Shown in pieces: positions 52,447-62,808 of a stretch of DNA of 64,000 nucleotides (its first letter is position 1; every line of letters starts with the position of its first letter). The notes beneath the pieces are model-generated. The model worked only from the letters and a program-made list of their open reading frames with translations. It did no database searches and was not told the origin of the DNA. Location: the NCBI GenBank assembly GCA_003255065.1, contig QAOA01004566.1:7647-71646 (forward strand), in the 5' to 3' direction. The stretch is from Cercis canadensis. Its lineage: Eukaryota; Streptophyta; Magnoliopsida; Fabales; Fabaceae. Both the position numbers and the translations under genes were made by a program.

Positions 52447-55384
52447 TTTTATATTTTATATGGCACACATATATATGAATTCAGCTGATGATATTGAAGT
52501 ATGGTCCTATGGAACCATTTATCAGTGATGAATAGGCGTGCGTGCAAAGTCAGAAATCTTAGTTTTGGTTGTTGACTTCTTGTTGCCATGCATGCATTCA
52601 CCCAAAAGAAAACAGTTGTTGTACCAAAAAAAANCAAAAAAAAAAAAAAAAAGTCTACCCCCTTTCCCCCTCTAGTATTAATATAAAATCCATATACCAT
52701 AAAGTAAATAAGAAATATATTGCCATTTAGTTGCGGCATTTTTGGCTGCTAGTGGTTGATATAGAATGAGATTAATGCACCCTTTACCCTAAAATAATCC
52801 TTCAAAAAATAATTGAAGAAGAAAATGGGGCTAGTATGATATATAACATTACATAAATAAGCAATTTAATATTTGAGAGTGGTAATTAACATTGACTTTT
52901 AATTTCACAATTTAATTAAGATGACATGGAAACAATAAATGAAACTAAAGAACACCCCCACCTTTTACATTGAAGAAGAGACATGAGAACCTAGGGCAGT
53001 AGGGCTATTAAGCTAAAAGGCACTATATGGATTTCTTTTTCTTTTATTTAATATTGTTAATTAATTTCAATAAATATGTATTACATAATCTCACGCATAG
53101 TTCATTTTGAGATTGAATTTATACTTTCGATATTAAATTTGAATCTGATAACATTGGTTTATAATTTTTTATTCAACTCATTTTTGTTTATAGCTTTTAT
53201 TCAACGCATTGACAGATACACAAGGAATTTTATCCTTATATTTATTTAAGTGCTATTAGCGTATTACAGAATATGGGGAATTGAAATAGATTAGAAACCA
53301 TGATCATATTCATGTGAAAGCTTCAGGATAAACGGTTTAACCAAAAATAAACATCGGATTAAACGGAAACAATCATGGGAATCATGTGAAGGGTTCACGA
53401 CTAATGACTAAACCAAAATTAATTATCAGACTTTTAGTATAAAGAGATAATTGGTACTTTCTATTATTTTCACATATAATCTGGTTGTTTTTTTCTCCTC
53501 TTTCTCTCCTAATTCTTTTAAACTACGACTACCATAATAAAAAAAAAATGGAAATACAAAATTATATATATGAGTAACAAAAAATTGGAAATAAATAAAA
53601 TATTAAAAAACAAGATAAAATTCAACAATTTATAGTGAAATGCTATTAAAATCGTTGTTAAAATTTATAGATTTTATATTAAAATTTAAAACTATAACCA
53701 AAATTACTAAAAAAAACAAGATAAAGAATGGATTTGGTTAAGAAAGTGGAGCCCGCCATAGCAACATAGTAGCATTTGAACCACGTAGCAAATACTGAAG
53801 GAAAGAGATGGAGGGAGACTCACGCAATTCGTCGAACACTTGTAGCGCATGCGGGTAGATAGATACTGATAGATAAGCATGGCGGCATTCTAAATTTTAC
53901 GGCGACGAATGAATGGTTTCCGCCGCCAAGGTTGTCAAAACCTCGCCGCTGTTTTCTGGACGTTGACATTTGGGGTCCATGCTGACGCATAAAAGAAAGT
54001 ATAACAATACACTATTTAGTCACATATCAACCATCTAAACCATACAAAAAAATATTTAGTGGAATAATTAAGTTTAAATTATGTGAAGTGAAGTTAGCTC
54101 TGTACATCGTAATCAGTGTGTACATATACCTAACACACCAATGGAGAAGACATGTGATGTTCTCACGCGCTCACGCGCCGATTGGTGCACCGTACGAAAA
54201 TTCTTTTTTTTGGGTTGTATTGCTCAACTACCAGCCTGGCACCGCCCCAAGGGCCCACCTGACGTGGCACCTCGGAATGTGTCTGTGCATTAGTTAGAGG
54301 AGTGAGGTGGAAGATGATGCTAATCCCGATTAGAGGCAAAAATGTTTCTATTCATTTGCCCACGCATGCAGAGTTATTCACATTTTAATGTTGTTTTCCT
54401 CCAAAAATATTGTCGCGCGTATTCAATAAAATTTTATTTTATTTTTGCTTCCTTATTTGTTCTAGTATTATATATTAAAATGAAATGTACACTAAAAACT
54501 TTACATGTTGAAATGGCACTATGTTTTTGTATTATTAGGTATATGATTTAATGATTTGATGTCAATACATTTAGTTTTGAACACATGTCTCAGATAAACT
54601 TCTTAATCTTAAAAGCAAATATATAATCAATTGAATTATTTGTTACAATCTTCAAATAATATTTGCTTACATCATATCTAAAAGATATTAAATGATCGTC
54701 CATATAGGATGATAGGACTAATAAAATAGCACACTATAATTTCATGTGATTTGGATGCACATTATCTCAATTATAAGATTCCACTCTTTTAAATAAGAAT
54801 CCTGATTTGTGTTATAAATTTATTGAGTTACTTAGTGGTATAAGTCATTTTTTTTTTTTTTAAACTTAAATGTTTGTACTTTTTTATTGTGGAGTTTCTT
54901 AAATTGAATATTAATATAAATTGTAATATAATTTTTGTTTTTATTTTTGGCAGAAAAAAGTCTTAATCTAAGTTCTATCAAAACTAGGTTACTTTAAAAG
55001 TTATTTTAATTTTATTTGTGAACAATTTGGGTTAAATAAAACTTAAAGAATAGCATGCCGTTAACATGTTAACATTATGCACCAAAGCAAATATGTTCGC
55101 ATTATTTTAATCTTTTGTTTATTATTTTCTTTTGCTTGACAGTTAGGATCATGTGATTCATATACAGAAGTCAAGAATAATGCCTAAGGGAAAAAAAAAA
55201 AAAAAAAAAAAAAANCACTAAGAATCTACATAATCACGCGAGTACTAAATAAATATATAGGTAAATTAGAAATCTAATAGCTCCAATATATAACATAATC
55301 ATAATAAATTTTGCATAAAAAGAACTCTCATAATATCCCAAAAACCAATACTCTCTTACATATCAAATCAAATATATACTTCCT

Positions 55385-55477
55385 AACATAAGCTCAACGT
55401 GTATTCTAAGCCTTTATATATACATATTCCTGTTACCTGTAACATAAACTCAACATTTATCGTAAGCCTTTATAAAA
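55385..55477 (+). promoter_or_regulatory. duplicated promoter block with two TATA boxes upstream of HIPP
   Basis: AACATAAGCTCAACGTG...TAAGCCTTTATATATA (55385-55422) recurs in diverged form at 55441-55477 and ends TTTATAAAA. Each copy ends in a TATA-like word. Both are about 0.5 kb above the coding start, compatible with a long CT-rich leader and two alternative initiation sites. Confidence 0.45.
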
Positions 55478-55631
55478 AAAAAAGATTAAAGAAAAAAATC
55501 ATAATAACCCCTGTTTTATTAAGTTTCTTGAAATTTTAAGTTTTAACCCTTAGTGGACAAATTAAGGGTCACACGCTCCCCTGTTTCGCGTGGTTTGAGC
55601 TCATTCTTCTTCACTGCTTCATGTGTGGAGG

Positions 55632-55653
55632 CTCACTCACTCACTCACTCACT
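55632..55653. repeat. (CTCA)n microsatellite in the HIPP leader region
   Basis: Five to six CTCA units in pyrimidine-rich DNA upstream of the coding start, followed by CT-rich stretches to 55990. Confidence 0.85.
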
Positions 55654-55949
55654 TTCATGGCCTATATCTCTCCACCCGTTACACTGCTTCAACATATTCC
55701 TGTAAATATTAGTTCCCTTCTCACTCTTACTCACTTTCTCTCTCTAACTTTTCCCCTTCTCTCTCTCCTAGTCTGCAAGCCTTGTTTTGATTCGCATTTT
55801 CTGGTATCTATTTTTCCAAGTACCCTTATTACGATCTTTTTCAACAAAGCATTATTCGATTTCGTCTTCGCCTCTCTCTTCTCCCAACCCCATTTTAGCT
55901 AAACTCCCCCCTTCTCTCTCTCTCTCTCTTTTAATTCTCCTAAGCTTTT

Positions 55950-56348
55950 CTCTCATCTCTCTGCTTTTGATCTGCATATCCCTGCAACCCCATTTAAGAA
56001 TGAAGGTAGGATTCTCACTTTCCAATTTTGATTCTTCCATTTTCTTTGCTTTTTCCCCTTTTCAAACGGATAATTTCACCTCTGAAGATTTGATTCACTT
56101 CTGATTCTCCATGGACTTTATGCTTTTCTTTTTCTCTTTTCTTTCCCTNCTCTCATCTCTCTGCTTTTGATCTGCATATCCCTGCAACCCCATATAAGAA
56201 TGAAGGTAGGATTCTCACTTTCCAATTTTGATTCTTCCATTTTCTTTGCTTTTTCCCCTTTTCAAACGGATAATTTCACCTCTGAAGATTTGATTCACTT
56301 CTGATTCTCCATGGACTTTATGCTTTTCTTTTTCTCTTTTCTTTCCCT
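55950..56348. repeat. 199-bp direct duplication around a single N, covering HIPP coding exon 1
   Basis: Bases 55950-56148 repeat as 56150-56348 at an exact offset of 200, with one clear substitution (CATTTAAG against CATATAAG). The N at 56149 is the junction. Both copies contain the 6-base first coding exon and its splice donor, so one is probably an assembly artefact. Confidence 0.9.
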
Positions 56349-58266
56349 TTTCTCTGTTTTCTCTTTAAAGATCTGGGTTTTGTTCCAAAATTGAATCTTG
56401 CTATTTTCCCACTTCAGATTCATGGTTTTGGATTTGAATGAACATCTTGGGTCTCTTGGTTGGGATGGTTTAGATTAGATTTCACCTTTTCCACTATGTG
56501 AAGTGACAGAGCCTTTGGAAGAGAATATTTTTTTGTCACTTTGTTTTGCTTGATCAGATTTAGAATTTATTTAGTATGTTATTCTATGAAATTCAATTAT
56601 TTATCAGAAAAATGATTGCATGCATTATTTGAATCTGAGCTAAAGCACTTCCTGATTTGGTGATTGCAGAAGGTGGTGCTCAAGTTGGATGTGCATGATG
56701 ACAAGTCCAAACAAAAGGCAATGAAAACAGTCTCAACAGTTTCAGGTATCAAATAATTGTTTTATTACTCAATTCACAATGTTCCTGCTCTCTGGTTTTG
56801 CAGCCTTGTACTCTATCTATGAAGCAAAGAGAATTAGAGGAAGTAAAGGAAATTAGCAAAAGATGCCTGAGAAATAAAAAACGGCATACAATCTCTTTTT
56901 ATTACTCAATTAAAATATTTTCCACCAATTCTTTATTTTTCAATTAAAGCTTTCTGCTCTCAAATAGAAGATGCCTGAGGCGTATCACATCGAATCTGTT
57001 TGTATATTTATTTCTTACTAATTTAATAGGCTTTTGCTAGTTGATACCATGTAGGATAGGACCACGCATGGCTACGAATTTACAAGTTTTATGAAAAGTT
57101 ACATTATTTGTAAATTTGTTTGACAAAAGTATAATTTTTGTGGAAACGTTTACGTTTATTTACACACAATACACAGATTCTGCAATTGAATCGCCAGAAA
57201 TAGTAAATTTTTCTTCAAGTTTTTTATTCGCAGCCATATATCAATATTATTATTATTTTAACAAAAATTTGGTGGGCGTGGGGGATTCAGTATCTACTGC
57301 GTCCTCCTTTGAAATGAGATGAAGGTATTATTAGTTGATATGTCAACAACATCTGTGGGGCTATGTTACTTAAAATATGTTGAAATGGGGTTTCGTATTT
57401 GTTAAGGGATTTGTGGCAACAGGAAAAATTTGTGGTTTAGTCACTGAAGACATAACCAATATAACTATATAATTAACCACAAGGCAGTGCTTAAATACTT
57501 CAAAATCTTTCAAAATTAGACAAATATTCTATGGTTGTGCATATAGTTCACCTAAATTTATTTTCCTTACACTTTACTCCCCAGAAATGTGGTTGAGATT
57601 GTGGAATAAAATGAATAAATAAATAAAATGTGGTTGAGATTCGCAGCCATACAAGGCATATTACATATGATAATTAATATCAAATCTCACCCACATGCAA
57701 AAATAAATAAATTGTGGAACAAAATGGATTTTGTTTAATTTAATTGTTTCTCCTTGTTATAATAGTTGTTTGATTTCTTTTGATTCAGAATCAAAGAACT
57801 CCAAACAATGAATTTATGCAATTTTGTAGGGATTGATGCCATCTCTATGGACATGAAGGAGAAGAAGTTGACCGTGATAGGAACAGTAGATCCAGTGAAT
57901 GTGGTGAGCAAATTGCGCAAATACTGGCAAACTGATCTAGTCTCAGTTGGACCAGCGAAGGAGCCTGAGAAGAAAGAAGAGCCCAAGAAAGAAGAAGCAA
58001 AGAAGGAAGAAGAAAAGAAAGAAGAGCCTAAGAAGGAGGAAGGCAAGAAAGAAGAAGCCAAGGAAGAGAAGAAAGAGGAGCCAAAGAAGGAGGAAGAGAA
58101 GAAGGAAGAGAAGAAAGAAGAGGAGAAGAAGAAAGAGGTAGCCCCAGCTCCTCCCCCTGACCCTGTTTTAGAGCTGGTGGCTTACAGAGCATATAATCCC
58201 CACATGACCTCATACTACTATGTTCAAAGCATGGAAGAGAACCCCAATGCTTGTGTTATTTGTTGA
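56200..58266 (+). CDS. HIPP-like protein: HMA domain without metal cysteines, K/E-rich linker, CaaX box
   Basis: Predicted isoprenylated plant protein of 172 aa (At1g01490 type). Coding exons: ATGAAG only (56200-56205, with an artefactual twin at 56000-56005), 56670-56745 and 57830-58266. Residues about 2-68 form an HMA-like beta-alpha-beta fold ([20 protein letters not shown], then [18 protein letters not shown]), but the usual MxCxxC metal-binding loop is replaced by LDVHDDKSK, so canonical copper or zinc binding is unlikely. A lysine/glutamate repeat follows (about 80-137), then a Pro-rich stretch. The protein ends NACVIC, a CaaX prenylation signal predicting membrane attachment. Family members are linked to metal and stress responses. 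The very short first exon is typical of the family as I recall it. Confidence 0.92.
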
Positions 58267-58451
58267 GTACCAAGCTATTCAACTTCAAAAATGAGGGAAA
58301 GATACAAGCTTTCTCAATTTGGTAATGAAAACCAAATCTCTTTCATGCCTAGAGGAGGCCAAAACCAACAAGATAGGAAACTCTTGTATATAATATGCAT
58401 GGTAATGCCTCTTTTGAGTTGTTGAGACGTTGGTAATGTGTAGAGAGAATG

Positions 58452-58457
58452 AATAAA
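58452..58457 (+). terminator. AATAAA polyadenylation signal of HIPP
   Basis: AATAAA about 185 bases after the stop codon, in AT-rich sequence. It is the best placed polyadenylation signal for this gene. Confidence 0.5.
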
Positions 58458-60350
58458 ATTTTGGGAAATTTGTTTTGAACACAAATGTAATTTATACTCT
58501 TTTAATTTCTTGAAATAGTTACTCCAGTTTATCCTCTTGCACTCTTCATGCTCCCCTTGTAACAAAACAATCGAATGATGAGAAGATATGCTTTTATCAT
58601 GGTCAAATGAGGTAGAACCTACCTCTTAATTAACACATTCCCAACACTCCAAACGAAAAGGAAAATGAAAGAATGATATACTGTGGTTTTGTCACGTCCT
58701 TCATCTTGTGGGACATGGAAGGTGAAAACTGAAAAGCAGAGTAGTACCGCCATAAGTACCATCACATTCACGGGTTTGAGATTTAAGAGTGGATCATATT
58801 GAGTTTTCCTTTTCAGAGCTTTGTGACTTCCCTGCATTTGTGTAAAAAAGCCATGGTCCTTATGGGATTTTCTGGCCCCATTCATTCATCTCAATATCTC
58901 ATATTGTATAAGTGAAGTGTCATGGTCCCCATTGGATAATTGGTCGGTTTGTGTTATCATTATTATTCTTTTTTCCTTATGGGATTTAGCTTGTTGGGAA
59001 GCAGGTAGGTTATGGAATTTTCTGCTTAAAGAATCATAGTTACTTTCAAGATGCGTTCATTCCTATCAGATCTGCCCTCATTTTTAAAATACTTTAATTA
59101 GTGATGTACAATGAAAGTAAGAGAATGTTCTCCGTATATTGATTAACCTACCAATATTTCACACCATTACTAAATTGAAATACAATTTACTTTATTTTTT
59201 TTTAATATAACTTGAATCTTATACAATATCTCACATAATGTGCAAATAGACTTTATATTAAAGTAAACACCTCCCCTCTCAATTACTTTTTGTTTCTTCT
59301 TTCTCCAGAAAAGAGTAAGACAGATATAGCCTAAGCTACCTTAGCCTTATTTAGGTGGCAGGTCACCTTTGCTTCTGTTTTCCACTATCCACATGGAGAC
59401 AGGAGACCCATCTCACTGTTTTGTACTTCTTGTTCTTGTACACTGAAATGCAAGAGCATGTGATTAATTGATTAATAATCACATGATGCTGTACAGATTC
59501 TGAATATTAGTATTAAGTATTTGAACTCTGTCTAGCAGCTACACATGCTCCCTTTCAAACCTTCTCTTAAAAAATAACTCTACTTTGACTGATTGGATCT
59601 TAGTCTAATTTAGCTTCTCTTTTTCTTCTTTCATTGTTTCAAGTAGGTTAGTGAAGAGTTTAATCAAGAGACAGGTAAGAATTCTCTTGAACCACTGCAA
59701 AATGTCTATGCTTTCAGCTTTTTTACATCCTTAAACATGCTTTAGGAGAGATTACAACTATTAATCACGTTTTTAGTCAGCCTAGCTACGTCACTGATGA
59801 TGATATTTGGCATTGACTACCAGATTTGGACGGTGGATTGTCATCAATCTTGGGTCACTTAATGATTCCCAACATGTAAACAAGGTGTAAAAGGCAAAGA
59901 GTTCTCATACTTGCCTATTGAAAAGAAAAAAAGATATGTACAGTTACACAAAGATTTGTATATATATAAGATTTTGACCTAGTTATAAACACGTGTAATG
60001 AAATTATCATTATTTATTGGCAATCAAAGAAGAGTAAACAGTAATTTTATGGCAGGTATAATAGATGTTAACTACTCAGTAGGTAAACCTTTTTGGGAGT
60101 TGGGTGGGGAAGAGGGAAGAAAGAGAGGCATAAAGCAAAGTTCAAAAGGATAAACACCATAAACAGTAGCAGAAAAGCAAAAAAGTTATGGATCATATCT
60201 CTGAACTTTCTCTGGTTCAAATGTGGCTAACTCTTACTTAGCATGGGAATTTTCATGAATTAGGGAAAACTATCTAGAAGTTGCAGCTTGTCACTTTTGA
60301 ATATACGTGCAAGCTATAAATAATAAGTCCCTTCCGTAATGAAGTACTGC

Positions 60351-60369
60351 ATATATATATATATATATA
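60351..60369. repeat. (AT)n microsatellite
   Basis: About nine uninterrupted AT units in intergenic DNA. A similar run ends the window (63983-64000). Confidence 0.9.
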
Positions 60370-61030
60370 CATCAAGCACAAGCACAGACACGTAGGATAA
60401 TTATATCCTTAATTAAGGATGGGCTCTATCCAGTAGTTTACTACACAATACTGGCAATGAATAGAAATTGAACAAATTTCAAAGACTTCAGAGTTGCTAC
60501 TTACCATTTATCTACGCAAACAAATCTTTCGGATTATCATTATCGAAGTACTTGGTAGTGAATTTTTTAAAACAATATTTTGAGAAAATTTTAAACTTTG
60601 AAATTAGATAAATAAATAAAATCATCATATTTAATTTGTTAATAAGAAGTCCATGAATCTTAATATATATTTTTGTTTTCTAATTTATGTTGCAAATAAA
60701 ATGGCGACGGTAGATGACAGAGATAAAAGCGATTGTGGTAGCGACAATAACAACAATGCAATTGTGGTCGCGACAACTATAGCTGTAGTGGCGCAACTAT
60801 AACGATAATGCTAATAGTGGTGGCGGCAGCTGTGGCTGTAGTGGCAATAGCGGCGATGAGACAAAAAACCATTTCAATATTATCATATGAAAATAAATTT
60901 AACATTTTATGCACATTTAATTCTCATGAATATTCAGAATTTTAATTTTTTTTTAAAAAAAAAATTCCATACCAAATATAATATCTGGATTCTTTGTGTT
61001 TTGGCGCTGAAAATACAATAAATTTTTTAC

Positions 61031-61226
61031 TTAATTATAATTTTAGTCCTCCTATTTTAACAATTTAAACATTTTAGGTCCCCTTGTTTGAAAAAAAAAA
61101 TTATTTAATCCCTTTATATTCATAAAATTAGATCTTTTATGAATATAGAAGGACTAAATTGTTTCTTTTTAAACAAGAGAGATGAAAAAATTTAAGTTGT
61201 TAAAGAATGACCAAAATTGTAATTAG
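61031..61226. mobile_element. roughly 196-bp foldback MITE-like element
   Basis: The arms pair almost end to end: TTAATTATAATTTTAGTCCT on the left against the reverse complement of the right end (TAATTACAATTTTGGTC). The central fold is at about 61122-61142 (TTCATAAAA...TTTTATGAA). The exact ends and target duplication are uncertain because the flanks are AT-rich. Confidence 0.7.
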
Positions 61227-61377
61227 ACATTTCTTATGACAGATTTCTCCAATTTTTTTTTTGAAAAAATCATACCAAATAATCCTCATAAGTCATAACG
61301 ATTAACAGAGGTTGGTTCAATTAGTAAAAATTGTAGATTCTTCTTTGGCATTGCATAATTAAATATACTAAATAACA

Positions 61378-61577
61378 ACCAATGAGATTGGTTCAGCTGA
61401 TAAGGATCAAATTACTTCGCTTGTAAGACTTAGATTCGAATATCACTACGAACAGTCCCTCTTTAATAAGCAATTTGTAAATACTATTATAAACTTTTAT
61501 TAAGGCTTGTGACATACTTTAGCATTAGAATGTTGTAGCCTCCCCTCACCCTAAACTTTTGGAAACTAAAAAACAAA
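61378..61577 (+). mobile_element. 200-bp tRNA-derived SINE with 13-bp target duplication
   Basis: ATACTAAATAACA flanks the element exactly (61365-61377 and 61578-61590). A perfect box A (TGGTTCAGCTG, 61389-61399) begins 12 bases into the element. A box B-like motif (GATTCGAATAT, 61433-61443) follows after 33 bases. The 3' end is A-rich (AAACTAAAAAACAAA). All parts of a classic SINE are present, and the intact duplication suggests a fairly recent insertion. Confidence 0.88.
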
Positions 61578-62548
61578 ATACTAAATAACATATCCACAAG
61601 GTGACAATTCATACCCCCAAGAATCACGAGGAATTTGGGGTCCCAATGTGATTTTGAAGGGTCTACTAGATCAAGAACAATGTGAAGTCCATCGCTTCCT
61701 AATTAACATGCAATAAAAGTCTTGATTTTATCTGGATTAGGGACATGGACACTTCCATCAAATAATCATTGATGAATAGCAAAATCTAAATACTTACTCA
61801 AGTTACATGAACAATTATCTTGGAGACAATTTAAACATCTTGGGGCTTCAATTGCCTGCTATATATTTATTCTCAAATTATTTATATGGCAGTCCAACAG
61901 AAATTTTTACCCCAACTCTAAGCGCAATACCAAAGCACACATGTCATGGGGCGTGTTATTTGCCTTATAAAGAATTGAATTCAAAAGACAGCTGTGTTAT
62001 TTGTTATGAAAAATTGTACCAAATAAAACACAAATAAACGTGTCATTCATCTCTGCATGCAATGATGCAAATCAATACGTTGCTTATTGTTTGAAATAAA
62101 TCCAAATGGTGTAGTTCGTTGCACATATTCAATTTCAACTTTTGTGGTAAACAGCATTAATATTGTAAAACTTTACGGACCCTAATTAATCTTTCTTCCT
62201 TCAACACCAAAAACATATGCCCTTGCAACAATTATATTTCTTTCTTAAACTCTGTTGCCCCTGATAAAAAATGAAAAAAAAATAAATTAATGTTAGAGAT
62301 AGTTTATATTATTTTACATGCATTATGGGAAGGACATATATTAAGCCGTATATAGTAATTATATAACAAATATACTCTTTTAAGGGATTTATTTTAGAAT
62401 TAGCAAATTGTGATCAGCTTTGAACTAAGACATGAGAAACTCTCCATTAGTGGTAGATAAAAATGAAACTTGATCCTAAATTCAAGAAAAAATCAAGAGA
62501 CTGGCAATTAAGTAAATTGACATTTTCGAGTATAAGTTTCAATCGGAA

Positions 62549-62808
62549 TTCAACACCTGAGTGAGAAACCAAGGAAAATTCTCATTCAGGTGTTGAAATA
62601 TACCAAATGAAAAACACACACAAAAATGTCAATATCTCTAGTTTGCTTTGCATTTGCCTGTACTGCCCTAGTGCTGATAGATCGTATCACTGTCAAGGCA
62701 GTGGCACATTACTGTCCCAGACGGCAAGAAAAGCTCACAGAAGAGGTCAATTCCATGCCAGCTGACCAAGCAAACAATAAGATTGAGTTTGGCACTGTGT
62801 ACCAATAA
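62549..62808 (+). other. 19-bp hairpin followed by a 60-codon open frame, significance unknown
   Basis: Inverted arms TTCAACACCTGAGTGAGAA (62549-62567) and TTCTCATTCAGGTGTTGAA (62579-62597) differ at one position, with an 11-base loop. An open frame follows at 62626-62808, starting with a hydrophobic stretch (SLVCFAFACTALVLI). I do not recognise the protein. The opposite strand is also open, which weakens the coding case. Confidence 0.25.

Larger units (their letters stand above)
49345..55999. other. intergenic between divergent At1g01500-like and HIPP genes
   Basis: A 6.6-kb AT-rich region. The first 400 bases are the upstream region of the minus-strand gene. Further on are a long A-tract with an embedded direct repeat (50749-50897), two adjacent foldback transposons (51873-52446), N-containing A-runs (52634, 55215) and, from about 55385, the HIPP promoter. 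A GC-richer patch at 53750-54260 has only short frames, and I see no gene in it. Confidence 0.55.

Noticed and set aside
54088-54297. 69-codon plus-strand frame in a GC-richer patch
   Set aside because: No domain, no splice partners and no family similarity that I recognise.
57947-58141. 64-codon Arg/Lys-rich frame
   Set aside because: Alternate frame of the K/E repeat in the HIPP gene; composition follows from GAAGAAG-type codons.
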